A DNA stretch of 64,000 nucleotides from Virgibacillus_R byunsanensis (GCF_042675965.1 NZ_JBHTKJ010000007.1:310001-374000), one strand, 5' to 3'; counted from the first letter of the stretch, positions 8,482 through 18,176 are shown. The notes: generated by a model not told the origin, from the sequence alone. Numbers and translations are program-made.

Positions 8482-9600
8482 ATGGCAAAACCTATTCATA
8501 TTGCTGCTGTAGGTGATATTACTCTTTCACAGAAAATAAGTGAGGATTTAGATAGGAATTTATGGGACTCCGCAGACGTTCGCATTGGAAACTTAGAATC
8601 GCCCTTGGTGGGGAAGTTTGGCCCTCCTGCAGATAAGCAATTTCGTTTACACCAGAGAGTTGAGGCTGGCGAATGGTTAAAAGATTTGAATCCAACTGCA
8701 GTGTCTATAGCAAATAATCACACAATGGATTGGGGAAGCGAGGGACTGTATCAGACACAAAAAGAGTTGGACAGAATTGGTGTAAAACATTCAGGAGGAG
8801 GTAGAGATATTGATGAAGCTATACAACCCGCACTTCTGAATGTTGGAAATCATAGAATTGCTTTTCTATCTTGGGCTACAACACTTGCCCCAGGATTCCA
8901 AGCAATGAAAACGAGGCCTGGTATAGCAGGAGTTAGAGTTAAATCTTCTTATGAGCTAGAACCAAGCCTTGATTTAGAACAGCCAGGAACAGCTCCATGG
9001 ATTAAATCCCTACCTTTTGAAGAAGATTTATCATTACTTGATAAAGTTATAGAAAAGGCTTATCAAGAAGTAGATTTTGTGATATTGGCTTTACATTGGG
9101 GAGTCCCACCTCAATGGTGTACCCCTTACCAGGGATTAATCGCAGAATATCAGCCAATATTGGCTCAGCGTGCTGCAAAAGCAGGTGCAGATTTAATTCT
9201 TGGGCATCATGCACACGCTCCATATGGTATGGAATCATTTATAGGTAAACACGAAAAAGAAGTACCTGTTTTTTATAGTCTCGGAAACTACATTTCACAT
9301 TACGAATATTCGAAGGTAGGTTTGGATGTGTCTTCAAGTACTATTCAATTTCCACCAAGCCTGCCGGAAAATCGACAAACTAGTATAGCCGATATAAAGT
9401 TACTCCCTGCTAAGGGGAGGCTTGAAATTGAGATGGTAAAGGTTCAACCAGCAATATTAAGTGATATTGGTGAAGCTATAGTAACAAATAAAGAAAAATC
9501 CTTCGAAATAGCAAATCGATTACATGAATTTACAAATTTACGTGGGACATCAACGGTTATTGAAGAAAATAATCTTGTCTGGAAAAACACTAGGAAATAA
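8482..9600 (+). CDS. CapA family protein (calcineurin-like phosphatase fold)
   Basis: A 372-residue protein with the PGA_cap/CapA metallophosphatase motif order: AVGDITLS near the N-terminus, GNLESPLV, NNHTMDWG, LALHWG, GHHAHAPYG and FYSLGNYI. CapA proteins act in poly-gamma-glutamate synthesis or anchoring, but many stand-alone relatives have no known role. There is no signal peptide or membrane anchor, unlike B. subtilis CapA/PgsA, so a cytoplasmic hydrolase role is more likely here. It lies between the two amidase paralogues. Ribosome site GGAGGTG lies 8 bases before the ATG; the 198-bp gap before it holds nothing recognisable. Confidence 0.85.
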   Translation: MAKPIHIAAVGDITLSQKISEDLDRNLWDSADVRIGNLESPLVGKFGPPADKQFRLHQRVEAGEWLKDLNPTAVSIANNHTMDWGSEGLYQTQKELDRIGVKHSGGGRDIDEAIQPALLNVGNHRIAFLSWATTLAPGFQAMKTRPGIAGVRVKSSYELEPSLDLEQPGTAPWIKSLPFEEDLSLLDKVIEKAYQEVDFVILALHWGVPPQWCTPYQGLIAEYQPILAQRAAKAGADLILGHHAHAPYGMESFIGKHEKEVPVFYSLGNYISHYEYSKVGLDVSSSTIQFPPSLPENRQTSIADIKLLPAKGRLEIEMVKVQPAILSDIGEAIVTNKEKSFEIANRLHEFTNLRGTSTVIEENNLVWKNTRK

Positions 9601-9676
9601 AATTATAGGTGAAAAAGTGAAATATCTAATTAGGATAGTACAATTGATATTTTAAAATTAGAGGGAGGGATTATTC

Positions 9677-11032
9677 ATGTCTGAAAAGAAATTGGATGAA
9701 TTATTGTTTAAGTCAATAGAAGAGATTGGTCAATTGTACAGGAATAAGGAAGTTTCACCATATGAAATTACAAAAGCTACTATAGAACGATTGAATACAT
9801 TAGAGCCTAAGTTAAATGCATTTATTACAGTTCTTTCAGAAGAGGCATTAAGTCAGGCAAAAAAAGCCGAAGATGCATTTCTGAAAAATAAGGAAGTTGG
9901 GAAACTATATGGGATTCCTGTATCTTTAAAGGATATTTTTGACACCAAGGGAATACGGACATCGTTAGGTTCTAGAATTATGAGGGATTATGTTCCAAAT
10001 AAAAATTCTCATGTGTATGATGCTTTTTTAAAAGCAGGTGCCATCGTAGTAGGGAAAAATAATATGCTTGAATTTGCTTATGGATCAGTACACCCTGATT
10101 ATGGTCAGTGTAATAATCCTTGGGATATTAATCATACTGCAGGAGGATCAAGTTCGGGATCTGCGTCGTCTGTAGCAGCGGGAATTGGATTTGCATCCAT
10201 TGGAACGGATACAGGTGGATCGATAAGAGTACCATCGTCTTTCTGTGGGATTGTTGGTTTAAAGCCAACCTATAATGCTGTACCAAGAGAAGGTGTGTTT
10301 CCATTATCTAATTCACTAGATCATGTAGGGCCGATGACTAGAACTGTTCGTGATAATGTTATAGTTTTAGAACATATCACGTCTAAAAAATTTAACTATG
10401 AATCGATTTTTAGCAATACACTTAATGGCGTTAGAGTGGGGGTAGTTCGGTCATTAACAGATTCTATCCATCATACAGAGGTGAAACAACTAATTGATAA
10501 AGCTATATTACGAATTAAAGATTTAGGCGCTGATGTAATAGATGTCAGTATTCCTGGTATTGAAATAATTGAGCGAGCTGCAATGCCAATACTTTTAGCA
10601 GAAGCTACTTCTTATCATACAAAATGGGAAGATAGAACAAGTGATTACGCTGAAGGAACCTATAAAAATTTAAAAGAGGGCTATAATGTTTCTGCTTTAA
10701 GTTATTTAGAATCTTTGCAAATAAAGAATAGTTTTACGGCATCTATATATGAGGCATTTAATCAAGTGGACATTTTACTTTGTCCGACAGTACCCTATCC
10801 GGCAACCGAAAAAGATCCATCCTTTAAAGATGGAGATATTGATATTTCACAAAGAACCATCCCTTTTAATATGAGTGGAAATCCTGCATTATCAATTTCT
10901 GCTGGAAACACATCAGAAAATATGCCGGTTGGCCTACAAATTGTTGGCAAACATCATGATGAAGGAGTTGTCTATCAAGTTGCAAATGCCTTTCAGGTGG
11001 CAACGGGAGGATATAATAAACCAAAACTGTAA
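9677..11032 (+). CDS. Amidase signature family amidase (copy 2)
   Basis: A 451-residue paralogue of the amidase at 6919, with the same triad pattern (Lys in VSLKDIFD, first Ser of GGSSSGSA, Ser of DTGGSIRVP). The N-terminal half is almost unchanged relative to copy 1, including the leader GGGAGGGATTATTCATGTCTG, whereas the substrate-binding C-terminal half has diverged widely (SYHTKWEDRTSDYAEG versus SYHHRDWYPKWAEDYAEG). This suggests duplication followed by specialisation, or gene conversion limited to the 5' half. The two enzymes may act on related amides of one pathway. Confidence 0.92.
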   Translation: MSEKKLDELLFKSIEEIGQLYRNKEVSPYEITKATIERLNTLEPKLNAFITVLSEEALSQAKKAEDAFLKNKEVGKLYGIPVSLKDIFDTKGIRTSLGSRIMRDYVPNKNSHVYDAFLKAGAIVVGKNNMLEFAYGSVHPDYGQCNNPWDINHTAGGSSSGSASSVAAGIGFASIGTDTGGSIRVPSSFCGIVGLKPTYNAVPREGVFPLSNSLDHVGPMTRTVRDNVIVLEHITSKKFNYESIFSNTLNGVRVGVVRSLTDSIHHTEVKQLIDKAILRIKDLGADVIDVSIPGIEIIERAAMPILLAEATSYHTKWEDRTSDYAEGTYKNLKEGYNVSALSYLESLQIKNSFTASIYEAFNQVDILLCPTVPYPATEKDPSFKDGDIDISQRTIPFNMSGNPALSISAGNTSENMPVGLQIVGKHHDEGVVYQVANAFQVATGGYNKPKL

Positions 11033-11156
11033 TAACCATTCAGGTAGAATGAAAATGGATATTTTTACAGTTTTAGAAACGGATTGGTGAAAATAACAAT
11101 TCGTACTCAAAACAATTTTTAGTAGAATGATATTTTTTAGGATGGTGGAAGGGGAA

Positions 11157-11954
11157 ATGACCAATCAATTGAAGGGGAAATCTGCGATTATAACAGGAGC
11201 TGGTTCGGGGATAGGAAAAGGAATAGCACAAGCTTTTGTTGATGCTGAGGCATCTGTAATTCTTGTTGATATTAATCAGAAGAAGTTAGTCGATACCAAA
11301 AAAGATTTAGAAGCAATTAATAGTAAAGTTAGTGTATATACGTTTACTGCCGATTTAAGTAAGAGTAGTAGCTATAAAGAAGTAGTAGAGGAATCAGTTC
11401 ACAAATTAGGAACAGTTGATATATTAGTGAATTGTGCAGGTATTTATCCATCTACACCAGCATTAGATATCACCGAGGACGAATGGGATCAGTTGTTTGA
11501 TCTAAATTTAAAAGGTTATTTTTTCTTGTGTCAGAATGTGGCGAAACAAATGGTGAAACAAGACACAGGTGGAAGTATTATAAATATTACTTCTACTGCT
11601 AGCGAAGTAGCTCGACCAGGTGTAGCACATTATTGTGCTTCAAAATCGGGTGTAAAAATGATGACGCAAGTTCTGGCGTTAGAGTGGGCTGAATATGGGA
11701 TACGTATTAATGCTCTAGGCCCAGGATTAGTCGAAACTGATACACTATTAAACACGCTTTCGACGGAGAAGGCTAAACAAGAACATGTAGAGAAGCTGTC
11801 ATATTGCCCAATGGGTCGCACTGCACTAACTGAAGAAATTGCTAGTGGTGTTTTGTTCTTTGCATCAGATAGTTCCATGTACGCTACGGGTCAGACGTTA
11901 TTTATTGATGGCGGTTATTCTGCTGGTAGGTTTTTTAAAAACAAAAATAAATAG
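11157..11954 (+). CDS. SDR family NAD(P)-dependent oxidoreductase
   Basis: A 265-residue classical short-chain dehydrogenase. It has the cofactor motif TGAGSGIG near residue 15, NCAGIYP (variant of NNAG), the catalytic YCASK after the SSxxS-like strand ITSTASEVARPG, and ALGPGLVETD. The acidic residue after strand 2 (VDINQKK) favours NAD(H). ATG 11157 (MTNQLKGK) is chosen because the upstream in-frame ATGs lack a ribosome site, while GGTGG precedes this one. It presumably oxidises or reduces a hydroxy/keto intermediate of the pathway. The next gene starts 10 bp on, so they are co-transcribed. Confidence 0.88.
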   Translation: MTNQLKGKSAIITGAGSGIGKGIAQAFVDAEASVILVDINQKKLVDTKKDLEAINSKVSVYTFTADLSKSSSYKEVVEESVHKLGTVDILVNCAGIYPSTPALDITEDEWDQLFDLNLKGYFFLCQNVAKQMVKQDTGGSIINITSTASEVARPGVAHYCASKSGVKMMTQVLALEWAEYGIRINALGPGLVETDTLLNTLSTEKAKQEHVEKLSYCPMGRTALTEEIASGVLFFASDSSMYATGQTLFIDGGYSAGRFFKNKNK

Positions 11955-11964
11955 GGGGAGTAAA

Positions 11965-13107
11965 ATGAACAATATCTATTCATTCATAAAAGACCGTGAG
12001 CAAAGTATGCTACAAACACTTCGTTTTTTAGTGGAGATGGAATCCCCGTCAAATAGTAAATCACTGAATGATGCACTAGGTTTTGAACTCTCAAAACTAT
12101 TTGAAGAACTGGTGGGCGGTTCAGTTATCAAAATTACTAATAAAACGTATGGAGACCACTATCGTGCTGAATGGGGACAAGGTGACACACAGATTCTTAT
12201 ACTTACACACTTTGACACAGTTTGGCCTGAACAAACAATAGAAAGGAAGCCTTTTGAAATTAAAGAGGGTAAAGTATATGGGCCAGGGGTATTTGATATG
12301 AAAGGAGGTATTACTCAAGGTTTATACGCTCTTAAAGCATTATCAGAATTAAAAGAAGAAGTAGGTTGTAAGGTTGTTTTCTTGTTTACTTCAGACGAAG
12401 AAGTTGGGAGCCCTACTTCTCAAACGTTAATTGAAGATGAGGCGAAGAAAAGTAAATTCGTTCTGGTTTTAGAGCCAGGAATGTCAACAACCGGTTCGCT
12501 TAAAACTTCTAGAAAAGGTGTTGGCATTTTTCAATTACAGGTTAAAGGCAAACCTTCTCATTCAGGATTAGATCCTTATAGTGGCCGTAGTGCAATAGAA
12601 GAATTAGCTCACCAAACGCTATATCTTCATAATTTATCAGACTTTGAAACTGGAACAACTGTTAATGTCGGTGTCGTCAATGGTGGAACAACCTCAAATG
12701 TAATTGCCGCTGAAGCGAATGCAGATATTGATTTGAGAGTTAAGACCAAGGAAGAATTCGATCGAGTCGAACCCTTAATTAAAGGTTTGAAGACTCAAGT
12801 AGATGGTACTTCTTTATCAGTGTCTGGTGGGATTAATCGACCTCCACTTGAAAAGACAGAGGATGTTCATCAATTATTTCAGATAGCTAAGAAACTAGCG
12901 AAAAACCACATGAACTACAATTTAACCGAGAAAGAAACAGGTGGTGGAAGTGATGGTAATTTCTCAGCACCTCTTGCTCCAACTTTAGATGGTTTAGGGG
13001 CTGTTGGAGATGGTGCACACGCTGAACATGAGCACCTTGTAATTTCGGAAATGTCAACTCGTAGTACCTTGCTAGCTCTCTTAATTCGAGAACTATCATT
13101 TAATTAA
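11965..13107 (+). CDS. M20 family metallopeptidase (carboxypeptidase G2-like)
   Basis: A 380-residue M20 hydrolase. Metal and catalytic motifs are LTHFDTVWPE, GVFDMKGG, FTSDEEVGSP, LEPG and a C-terminal GDGAHAEHEH. The order and spacing fit the glutamate carboxypeptidase/CPG2 branch, which removes a C-terminal Glu or hydrolyses N-acyl amino acids. A dimerisation lid domain is inserted (about residues 180-290, PSHSGLDPYSGRSAIEE). The ATG at 11965 follows AGGGGGAG; the longer frame from 11839 overlaps the SDR gene and is not used. No signal peptide, so it is cytoplasmic. Confidence 0.9.
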   Translation: MNNIYSFIKDREQSMLQTLRFLVEMESPSNSKSLNDALGFELSKLFEELVGGSVIKITNKTYGDHYRAEWGQGDTQILILTHFDTVWPEQTIERKPFEIKEGKVYGPGVFDMKGGITQGLYALKALSELKEEVGCKVVFLFTSDEEVGSPTSQTLIEDEAKKSKFVLVLEPGMSTTGSLKTSRKGVGIFQLQVKGKPSHSGLDPYSGRSAIEELAHQTLYLHNLSDFETGTTVNVGVVNGGTTSNVIAAEANADIDLRVKTKEEFDRVEPLIKGLKTQVDGTSLSVSGGINRPPLEKTEDVHQLFQIAKKLAKNHMNYNLTEKETGGGSDGNFSAPLAPTLDGLGAVGDGAHAEHEHLVISEMSTRSTLLALLIRELSFN

Positions 13108-13141
13108 AAATAGTAGGAAAGTGTATGCCTAAGTGAATTAA

Positions 13142-13237
13142 ACTATAGTAGGCGCTGGTGCAATTTGTGGAGTAATTGGCGCCTTTCTTAAAAAAGCAGG
13201 AGAGTATGTTGAATTTGTTGATACTGCACTCATGTAA
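13142..13237 (+). pseudogene. N-terminal remnant of a ketopantoate-reductase-like gene
   Basis: A 31-codon in-frame stretch reads TIVGAGAICGVIGAFLKKAG then EYVEFVDTALM before a stop. This is the Rossmann GxGxxG start of ApbA/PanE-type ketopantoate reductases (usual form VGAGAIGG), with no start codon in place and nothing of the rest following. It is too short to work. The remaining gap to 13573 shows no further gene. Confidence 0.5.
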
Positions 13238-13573
13238 TTACTATGCAAGAGAAAGGGCTGACTATAAAATAAGATCAAAACAGTTTTAATGTTCCGGTTT
13301 CTGCGTGGGTGGATGTAGTGTTATTGTCTGTAAATTCATAAAATAATAGAGAAGCAACAAGTCAGGTTAGGCCAAAACTTAAATAAAATTCCGTTGTACT
13401 TTTGGGGTTTGTAAATTTTTAAACAGTCTAAGCTTTAATGAGATATAATACATTTCTAATTAGCTTAAAAAACACTAAGTCTACCATCTGTTCTTTTATC
13501 ATATACCAATGTGGATGAGAAAGTTATCCGGCAAATAAAAAATAGATGTCGATAACTAGGAAGGAGTCAATGT

Positions 13574-15322
13574 ATGAAAACAGTACAAAAACTAACATCA
13601 TTTGAAAATAAGCTATTAAAAAATGTATCTAAAGATCAACTAATGGAGTTTACTGAAGAAATCTCTAAAGAGGTAAGACTATCAGGGTCTGTGGAAGAGT
13701 CTAGAGCATTTGAATACGCAAGAAGTCAGTTAGAAAGCTTTGGTCTTGAGACAGAACTACTTTTTAGTGATGGATATATTAGTCTTCCAGGAAGTGCATC
13801 ACTTCAAGTTAATAACAAAGATTTTGACTGTATAACTCATTCTATGGCGATACCAGTGAATAATTTGGAATCAACAATCGTCGATATAGGGAGTGGTTCA
13901 GATGAAGAATATCAAAAAAATTACGTTAAAGGGAAAGTAGTACTTATTGATGGGTTAGCAACACCAGCGGGGGTTCAAAAAGCTGCTTCATACCAAGCGG
14001 TTGCTGCAGTTTTTATTAATGCAAAATATACACATGAAATGATTGTCTCACCTGTATGGGGGACTCCTATTCCGGAAAATGCCTCGTACCTTCCGAGTAT
14101 TCCCGTAGTCTCGATTAATTATGATAACGGGAAATCAATTCGGAAACAAGTTAAGGAAGGGAAAAATGATTGTAGGATATCAACCGAAGTAGACACTGGT
14201 TTTCGTTCGATTCCAACCTTAGTGGCAGAAATAAAAGGAAATGAAGAACCTGAAAAGTATGTCATGTTAAGTGGTCATATTGACTCTTGGCATTATGGTG
14301 TCATGGACAACGGCACTGCTAACGCTGTTATGTTAGAAGTAGCAAGAATTCTTTCAAAATACAATGGTAAATTAAAGCGTACCCTGCGGTTGGCATTTTG
14401 GTCTGGACATTCACATGGTCGTTATGCGGGTTCAGCATGGTATTGTGATACTCACTGGGAAGATTTAAATGATAACTGTGTGCTGCATGTCAATATTGAT
14501 TCTGTAGGTGCCAAGGATTCTACGGTTTTAACTGAATCTAATTGTATGAGAGAAACACAGGGTCTGGCTAAGGAAGTAATTGGTACGCTAACGGGAGAAA
14601 AATTTGAAGGATCTCGTTATGGACGTGCTGGGGATCAGTCATTTTGGGGAACAGGGACACCATCTGTTTTTATGGGATTATCAGAACAAGAGCCTTCCAA
14701 TGAACCTGCAGCCGCGGCATTTGGGCAACTATTTGGTGGTGGAAAAACTGGTGGATTTGGTTGGTGGTGGCATACAACTGAAGATACTCTAGATAAAATA
14801 GATCCTGATTACTTAAAGCGAGATTGTGAGATTTATTTAACACTTGTTTATCGGCTGCTAACCTATTCGATTCTTCCAATTAATCAGTTAGAAGGAGTAA
14901 TTGAAATTGAAGAGGGATTAATTGAATGGCAAACAAAATCTCAAGATGTATTTAATCTAAGTGTGTCCTTAGATAGAGTTGATCACCTGAAAAACATTGT
15001 CACGGAATTCCAGGAAGTAATTCATAATCTGGAATATGAAGACAGTAAAAAGATTTCAATGGCTAATGAAACACTAATGGAGTTATCGAGAATTTTAGTT
15101 CCTTTAAATTATGTAAAAGGAAATGTCTTTGATCATGATTTTGCACTGAAGCAACCTGTTATTCCTAAACTCACTCAACTGGATGACCTAATTCATTCAG
15201 AGGTGAATACTGAAGAATTTGGTTTTATCTATAATTCTTTAATTAGGAAGCGAAATGAAGTTAACTTTGCTTTGAAAAAAGCGATCTATGTAGTTAAAGA
15301 AGCTCTCAATAATTTAAAATGA
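13574..15322 (+). CDS. M28-like Zn exopeptidase with PA domain (copy 1), atypical active site
   Basis: A 582-residue protein with a helical N-terminus, a PA-type insertion (about residues 100-200, YVKGKVVLIDGLATPAG), the M28 fold (about 225-430) and a helical C-terminal dimerisation region. Expected Zn ligands are present: His235 in LSGHIDSW, Asp245 in VMDNGT, Asp309 in NIDSVG and His400 in WWHTTEDT. The Glu-Glu pair that supplies the general base and a metal ligand in M28 enzymes (usually GEExG..GS) is absent; the same place reads W-S-G-H-S-H-G-R-Y-A-G-S. The paralogue at 20586 has the same change. No signal peptide, so cytoplasmic. Ribosome site GAAGGAG. Confidence 0.85.
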   Translation: MKTVQKLTSFENKLLKNVSKDQLMEFTEEISKEVRLSGSVEESRAFEYARSQLESFGLETELLFSDGYISLPGSASLQVNNKDFDCITHSMAIPVNNLESTIVDIGSGSDEEYQKNYVKGKVVLIDGLATPAGVQKAASYQAVAAVFINAKYTHEMIVSPVWGTPIPENASYLPSIPVVSINYDNGKSIRKQVKEGKNDCRISTEVDTGFRSIPTLVAEIKGNEEPEKYVMLSGHIDSWHYGVMDNGTANAVMLEVARILSKYNGKLKRTLRLAFWSGHSHGRYAGSAWYCDTHWEDLNDNCVLHVNIDSVGAKDSTVLTESNCMRETQGLAKEVIGTLTGEKFEGSRYGRAGDQSFWGTGTPSVFMGLSEQEPSNEPAAAAFGQLFGGGKTGGFGWWWHTTEDTLDKIDPDYLKRDCEIYLTLVYRLLTYSILPINQLEGVIEIEEGLIEWQTKSQDVFNLSVSLDRVDHLKNIVTEFQEVIHNLEYEDSKKISMANETLMELSRILVPLNYVKGNVFDHDFALKQPVIPKLTQLDDLIHSEVNTEEFGFIYNSLIRKRNEVNFALKKAIYVVKEALNNLK

Positions 15323-15337
15323 GGGGATGTATCTTAA

Positions 15338-16354
15338 ATGCCGGGACTTTTTGATCCAATCCAAATAAAAGAATTAGAAATTAAAAATAGAGTGATGATG
15401 TCATCGATGTGCCAATATCAAGTTAAAAATCTTGATGGAACACCTGAAGACTGGCATTTTGTACATTATGCCTCTAGAGCGATTGGTGGAACGGGATTAG
15501 TATTTTTTGAAATGACCAATACAGAACCAAGAGGACGAATAACTGAAAACTGTCTTGGAATTTGGTCTGAGAAACAGATCCCTTTCTACCAACGGATCAC
15601 TGATTATTGTCATAAATTTGGTGCAAAGGTTGGGCTGCAAATAGCACATGCTGGTAGGAAGTCGGTTATAGAAGGTGGAGATATTGTTGCCCCTTCATCA
15701 GTTCCATTTTCTGATAAATCCCCTACTCCAAGAGAACTTGAGTTAAGGGAAATTAATGATATCATTGAAGGATTTGGTAAATCAACAGCGTTAGCTGTTA
15801 AGTCGGGATTTGATGTCATTGAACTGCATGGTGCACATGGTTACTTACTTCATCAATTTATGTCTCCAGCTAGTAATTATCGAAGGGACGAATTTGGGGA
15901 GTTTAGTAAATTTCCAGTAGATGTAATTAGCAGTGTAAAAGAAAATATGCCACCAGAAATGCCACTAATTATGCGTTTGTCTGCTATAGAATATCGTGAA
16001 GGAGGTTATGGATTTGACCACATATTAAAACTCATTCCCTCTTTTTTGGAAGCTGGTGTTGATGTTATTGATATAAGTACTGGTGGAGATGGTCCTGTAA
16101 AGCCACCTCACATTTATCCGGCTTTTCAAGTGAATTTTGCAGAGAAAGTAAAGCAAACTTTTAAGATTCCAGTTATTAATGTTGGAAAATTAGAAACACC
16201 AGAAGTAGCTGAAGCGGTTATTCGAAATGGTCAAGCAGATATGGTTGCAATCGGTAAAGGAATGCTACGTAATCCATACTGGGCTAAAGAAGCGGCGATT
16301 TGTTTGGGAAACCAATTGCTGCTACCGGGTGAATATAACTTAGGTTTTCCATAA
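15338..16354 (+). CDS. NADH:flavin oxidoreductase (Old Yellow Enzyme, YqjM-like)
   Basis: A 338-residue FMN-binding TIM barrel. Marks are SSMCQYQ with the regulatory Cys of the YqjM class, WHFVHYASRAIGGTGLVFFE, the substrate-binding HGAHGYLLHQF, the YRRDEFG loop and INVGKLETPEVAEAVI with GKGMLRNPYW near the C-terminus. Members reduce activated C=C bonds with NAD(P)H. It starts 15 bp after the M28 gene behind GAGGGG and is clearly in the same operon, so a pathway step on an unsaturated carbonyl compound is possible. Physiological substrates of this class are mostly unknown. Confidence 0.9.
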   Translation: MPGLFDPIQIKELEIKNRVMMSSMCQYQVKNLDGTPEDWHFVHYASRAIGGTGLVFFEMTNTEPRGRITENCLGIWSEKQIPFYQRITDYCHKFGAKVGLQIAHAGRKSVIEGGDIVAPSSVPFSDKSPTPRELELREINDIIEGFGKSTALAVKSGFDVIELHGAHGYLLHQFMSPASNYRRDEFGEFSKFPVDVISSVKENMPPEMPLIMRLSAIEYREGGYGFDHILKLIPSFLEAGVDVIDISTGGDGPVKPPHIYPAFQVNFAEKVKQTFKIPVINVGKLETPEVAEAVIRNGQADMVAIGKGMLRNPYWAKEAAICLGNQLLLPGEYNLGFP

Positions 16355-16617
16355 AAAGTGTTTTGTGATGCTGTTTTCTTCATGGATAAAATTAAATTCC
16401 AGATTTATAACTAAGGATAAATATGGTATTAATAGAATTTTATGGAGGTCGTCTGGGAAAGCGGGTGCTTTTAACCTTAATTCTATTTCCCAAAACAAAA
16501 ACACAGAGGAATCGAGAAGAAGCACTAAGTCTTTCTTTTAAGAATGTAATAAAAAGTAGATAAAAGGGATACTCCTCCCTTTAACTAATAAATGAATAAA
16601 AAGAAATGAGGGATCAT

Positions 16618-17868
16618 ATGGAAAACGAGGTAACTAAAGCTGTTGAAAATCTAAAAGATGATATTGTAAGTTTCTTACAGGAACTAATTCAGATTCCTTC
16701 TGAAAACCCTATAGGAAGGTATGAGGAAGTTAGTGATTTTCTAGAGAATAGATTATTAGAATGGGGATTTGAAGTAGAAGTGATTGATGTCCCCGAAAAA
16801 GAGGTTTCCAGTGCAGGGCTAACAACCCCTCGAAAAAATGTCATTGCAACTATTAAAGGTGATCAAGAAGGTCGTCATATATTCTTTAATGCACATACTG
16901 ATACAGTACCTGCAGGAGATCCATCTTATTGGAGTTATCCACCGTTTTCTGGTGAAATTGCTGATGGAAGAGTTTATGGGAGAGGAGCAACAGATTCTAA
17001 AGGTAGGTTGACAGCATATATTATGGCTGTCCTGGCATTAAAAAGGTCAAATCTCTCCTTCCACGGAAAAGTATCGATTGTAGCAACATGTGATGAAGAA
17101 ACAGGTGGTGTTTTAGGTGCTGGTTATGTAGCAAATAATAAATTAGTTGATGGAGACATGGTTATTGTAGAAGGGTATAGTAACCAAATTGTCAGGGCAA
17201 TGGCTGGAGTATTGCAATTAAAAATACAAACAGAGGGAATTCCAGCACATGCTGGGTTCAAATGGAAAGGGTTAAATGCAATTGAGAAAATGGCAAAAGT
17301 TATTCAGGGTCTGACCAAATTGCAACAGGAACTTAAAGAGGAAACTTCATCAATTAGAGGCATGAAATATACTACAGTTAACATTGGGGTTATTGAAGGG
17401 GGAACCAAAATAAATGTTGTTCCAGGCACTAGCCAAATAGAAGTGGATTTTCGAATTATCCCAGAGCATTCACTAGATGAAATTTATAATAGGGTGTTAT
17501 CAACAATAGAAAAACTTAAAAATGACGATCCAGAAATAAAAGTTAAAGTTGAAAGAATTACAAGTTTTGAAACTGATCCAACTGTAACGAAAGAAGATTC
17601 CCCGTTAATTACCCAGATCCAAAATGCTTGTAAAGAAGTTACAGGAAAGTCATTACCTGTGGTTGGGATGTTAGGGCAATCTGACGCCCGTTGGTTTATA
17701 CAAAATGGAATACCAGGAATCAATTTTGGACCTGGAACAAATGATAATAATCTTCATGGATATGACGAATTTATGGATATTGATGATCTGGTACAAACAA
17801 CTAAAATATTAGCGGTGTTAATTAAAAATTATGTTGGAAAGAATGTTGATAATGAAAAAAAAATTTAA
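16618..17868 (+). CDS. M20 family hydrolase (ArgE/DapE/ACY1-like)
   Basis: A 416-residue M20 enzyme with the motifs FNAHTDTVPAG (first Zn ligand and Asp), GRGATDSKG (bridging Asp), ATCDEETGG (general base and ligand Glu), VEGYS and a final GPGTNDNNLHGYDE with the last His. It is of the acetylornithine deacetylase / succinyl-diaminopimelate desuccinylase / aminoacylase class, which hydrolyses N-acyl amino acids. ATG 16618 follows GAGGG with normal spacing. The 263-bp gap before it holds AT-rich sequence without a gene. It is the last intact gene before the regulator. Confidence 0.9.
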   Translation: MENEVTKAVENLKDDIVSFLQELIQIPSENPIGRYEEVSDFLENRLLEWGFEVEVIDVPEKEVSSAGLTTPRKNVIATIKGDQEGRHIFFNAHTDTVPAGDPSYWSYPPFSGEIADGRVYGRGATDSKGRLTAYIMAVLALKRSNLSFHGKVSIVATCDEETGGVLGAGYVANNKLVDGDMVIVEGYSNQIVRAMAGVLQLKIQTEGIPAHAGFKWKGLNAIEKMAKVIQGLTKLQQELKEETSSIRGMKYTTVNIGVIEGGTKINVVPGTSQIEVDFRIIPEHSLDEIYNRVLSTIEKLKNDDPEIKVKVERITSFETDPTVTKEDSPLITQIQNACKEVTGKSLPVVGMLGQSDARWFIQNGIPGINFGPGTNDNNLHGYDEFMDIDDLVQTTKILAVLIKNYVGKNVDNEKKI

Positions 17869-17964
17869 AGTTGTTTTCTTATTAGGAATTGTTTTTTAGG
17901 GGAATAGATAATGACATATAATAATTAGATCGGTTAAAAAGTAATATAAAAGGATGCAGGTGTT

Positions 17965-18161
17965 ATGTTTGTCTCTAAAGGTGAAGGCATTCCTACAATG
18001 ATGAGAAATAGCTTAAGGCATTAGAAAGAAGGAAAATTGATATTCAGGTGCAAGAGCTGGTGATCAGCCATATATAAGCATCAGAGGAATTTATCAATGG
18101 CACAGAAAATAATGAAACACGTTGGGAAATGGATAGATTATTACACGTAACTAACTGTTAG
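17965..18161 (+). pseudogene. Possible C-terminal remnant of a ketopantoate-reductase-like gene
   Basis: Opens with ATG after AAGGATG and reads MFVSKGEGIPTMMRNSLRH then a stop; a shifted frame continues ALERRKIDIQVQELVI. The latter resembles the (L-E-x-G-R-x-T-E-I-D) region of ApbA/PanE enzymes, and ETRWEMDRLLHV fits the family's tail only loosely. With the N-terminal scrap at 13142 it may be one ancestral gene, now scattered; this is weak inference. Nothing else is visible in 17869-18176. Confidence 0.3.
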
Positions 18162-18176
18162 AATAAATAATTAATG

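Noticed and set aside
11839..11964. Longer N-terminus for the M20 protein starting within the SDR gene
   Set aside because: The extra residues match nothing of the M20 family, overlap the SDR end and lack a ribosome site; ATG 11965 has AGGGGGAG.
5432..18161. Prophage or integrative element carrying the island
   Set aside because: No integrase, transposase, phage gene or attachment-site repeats are visible in or around it.
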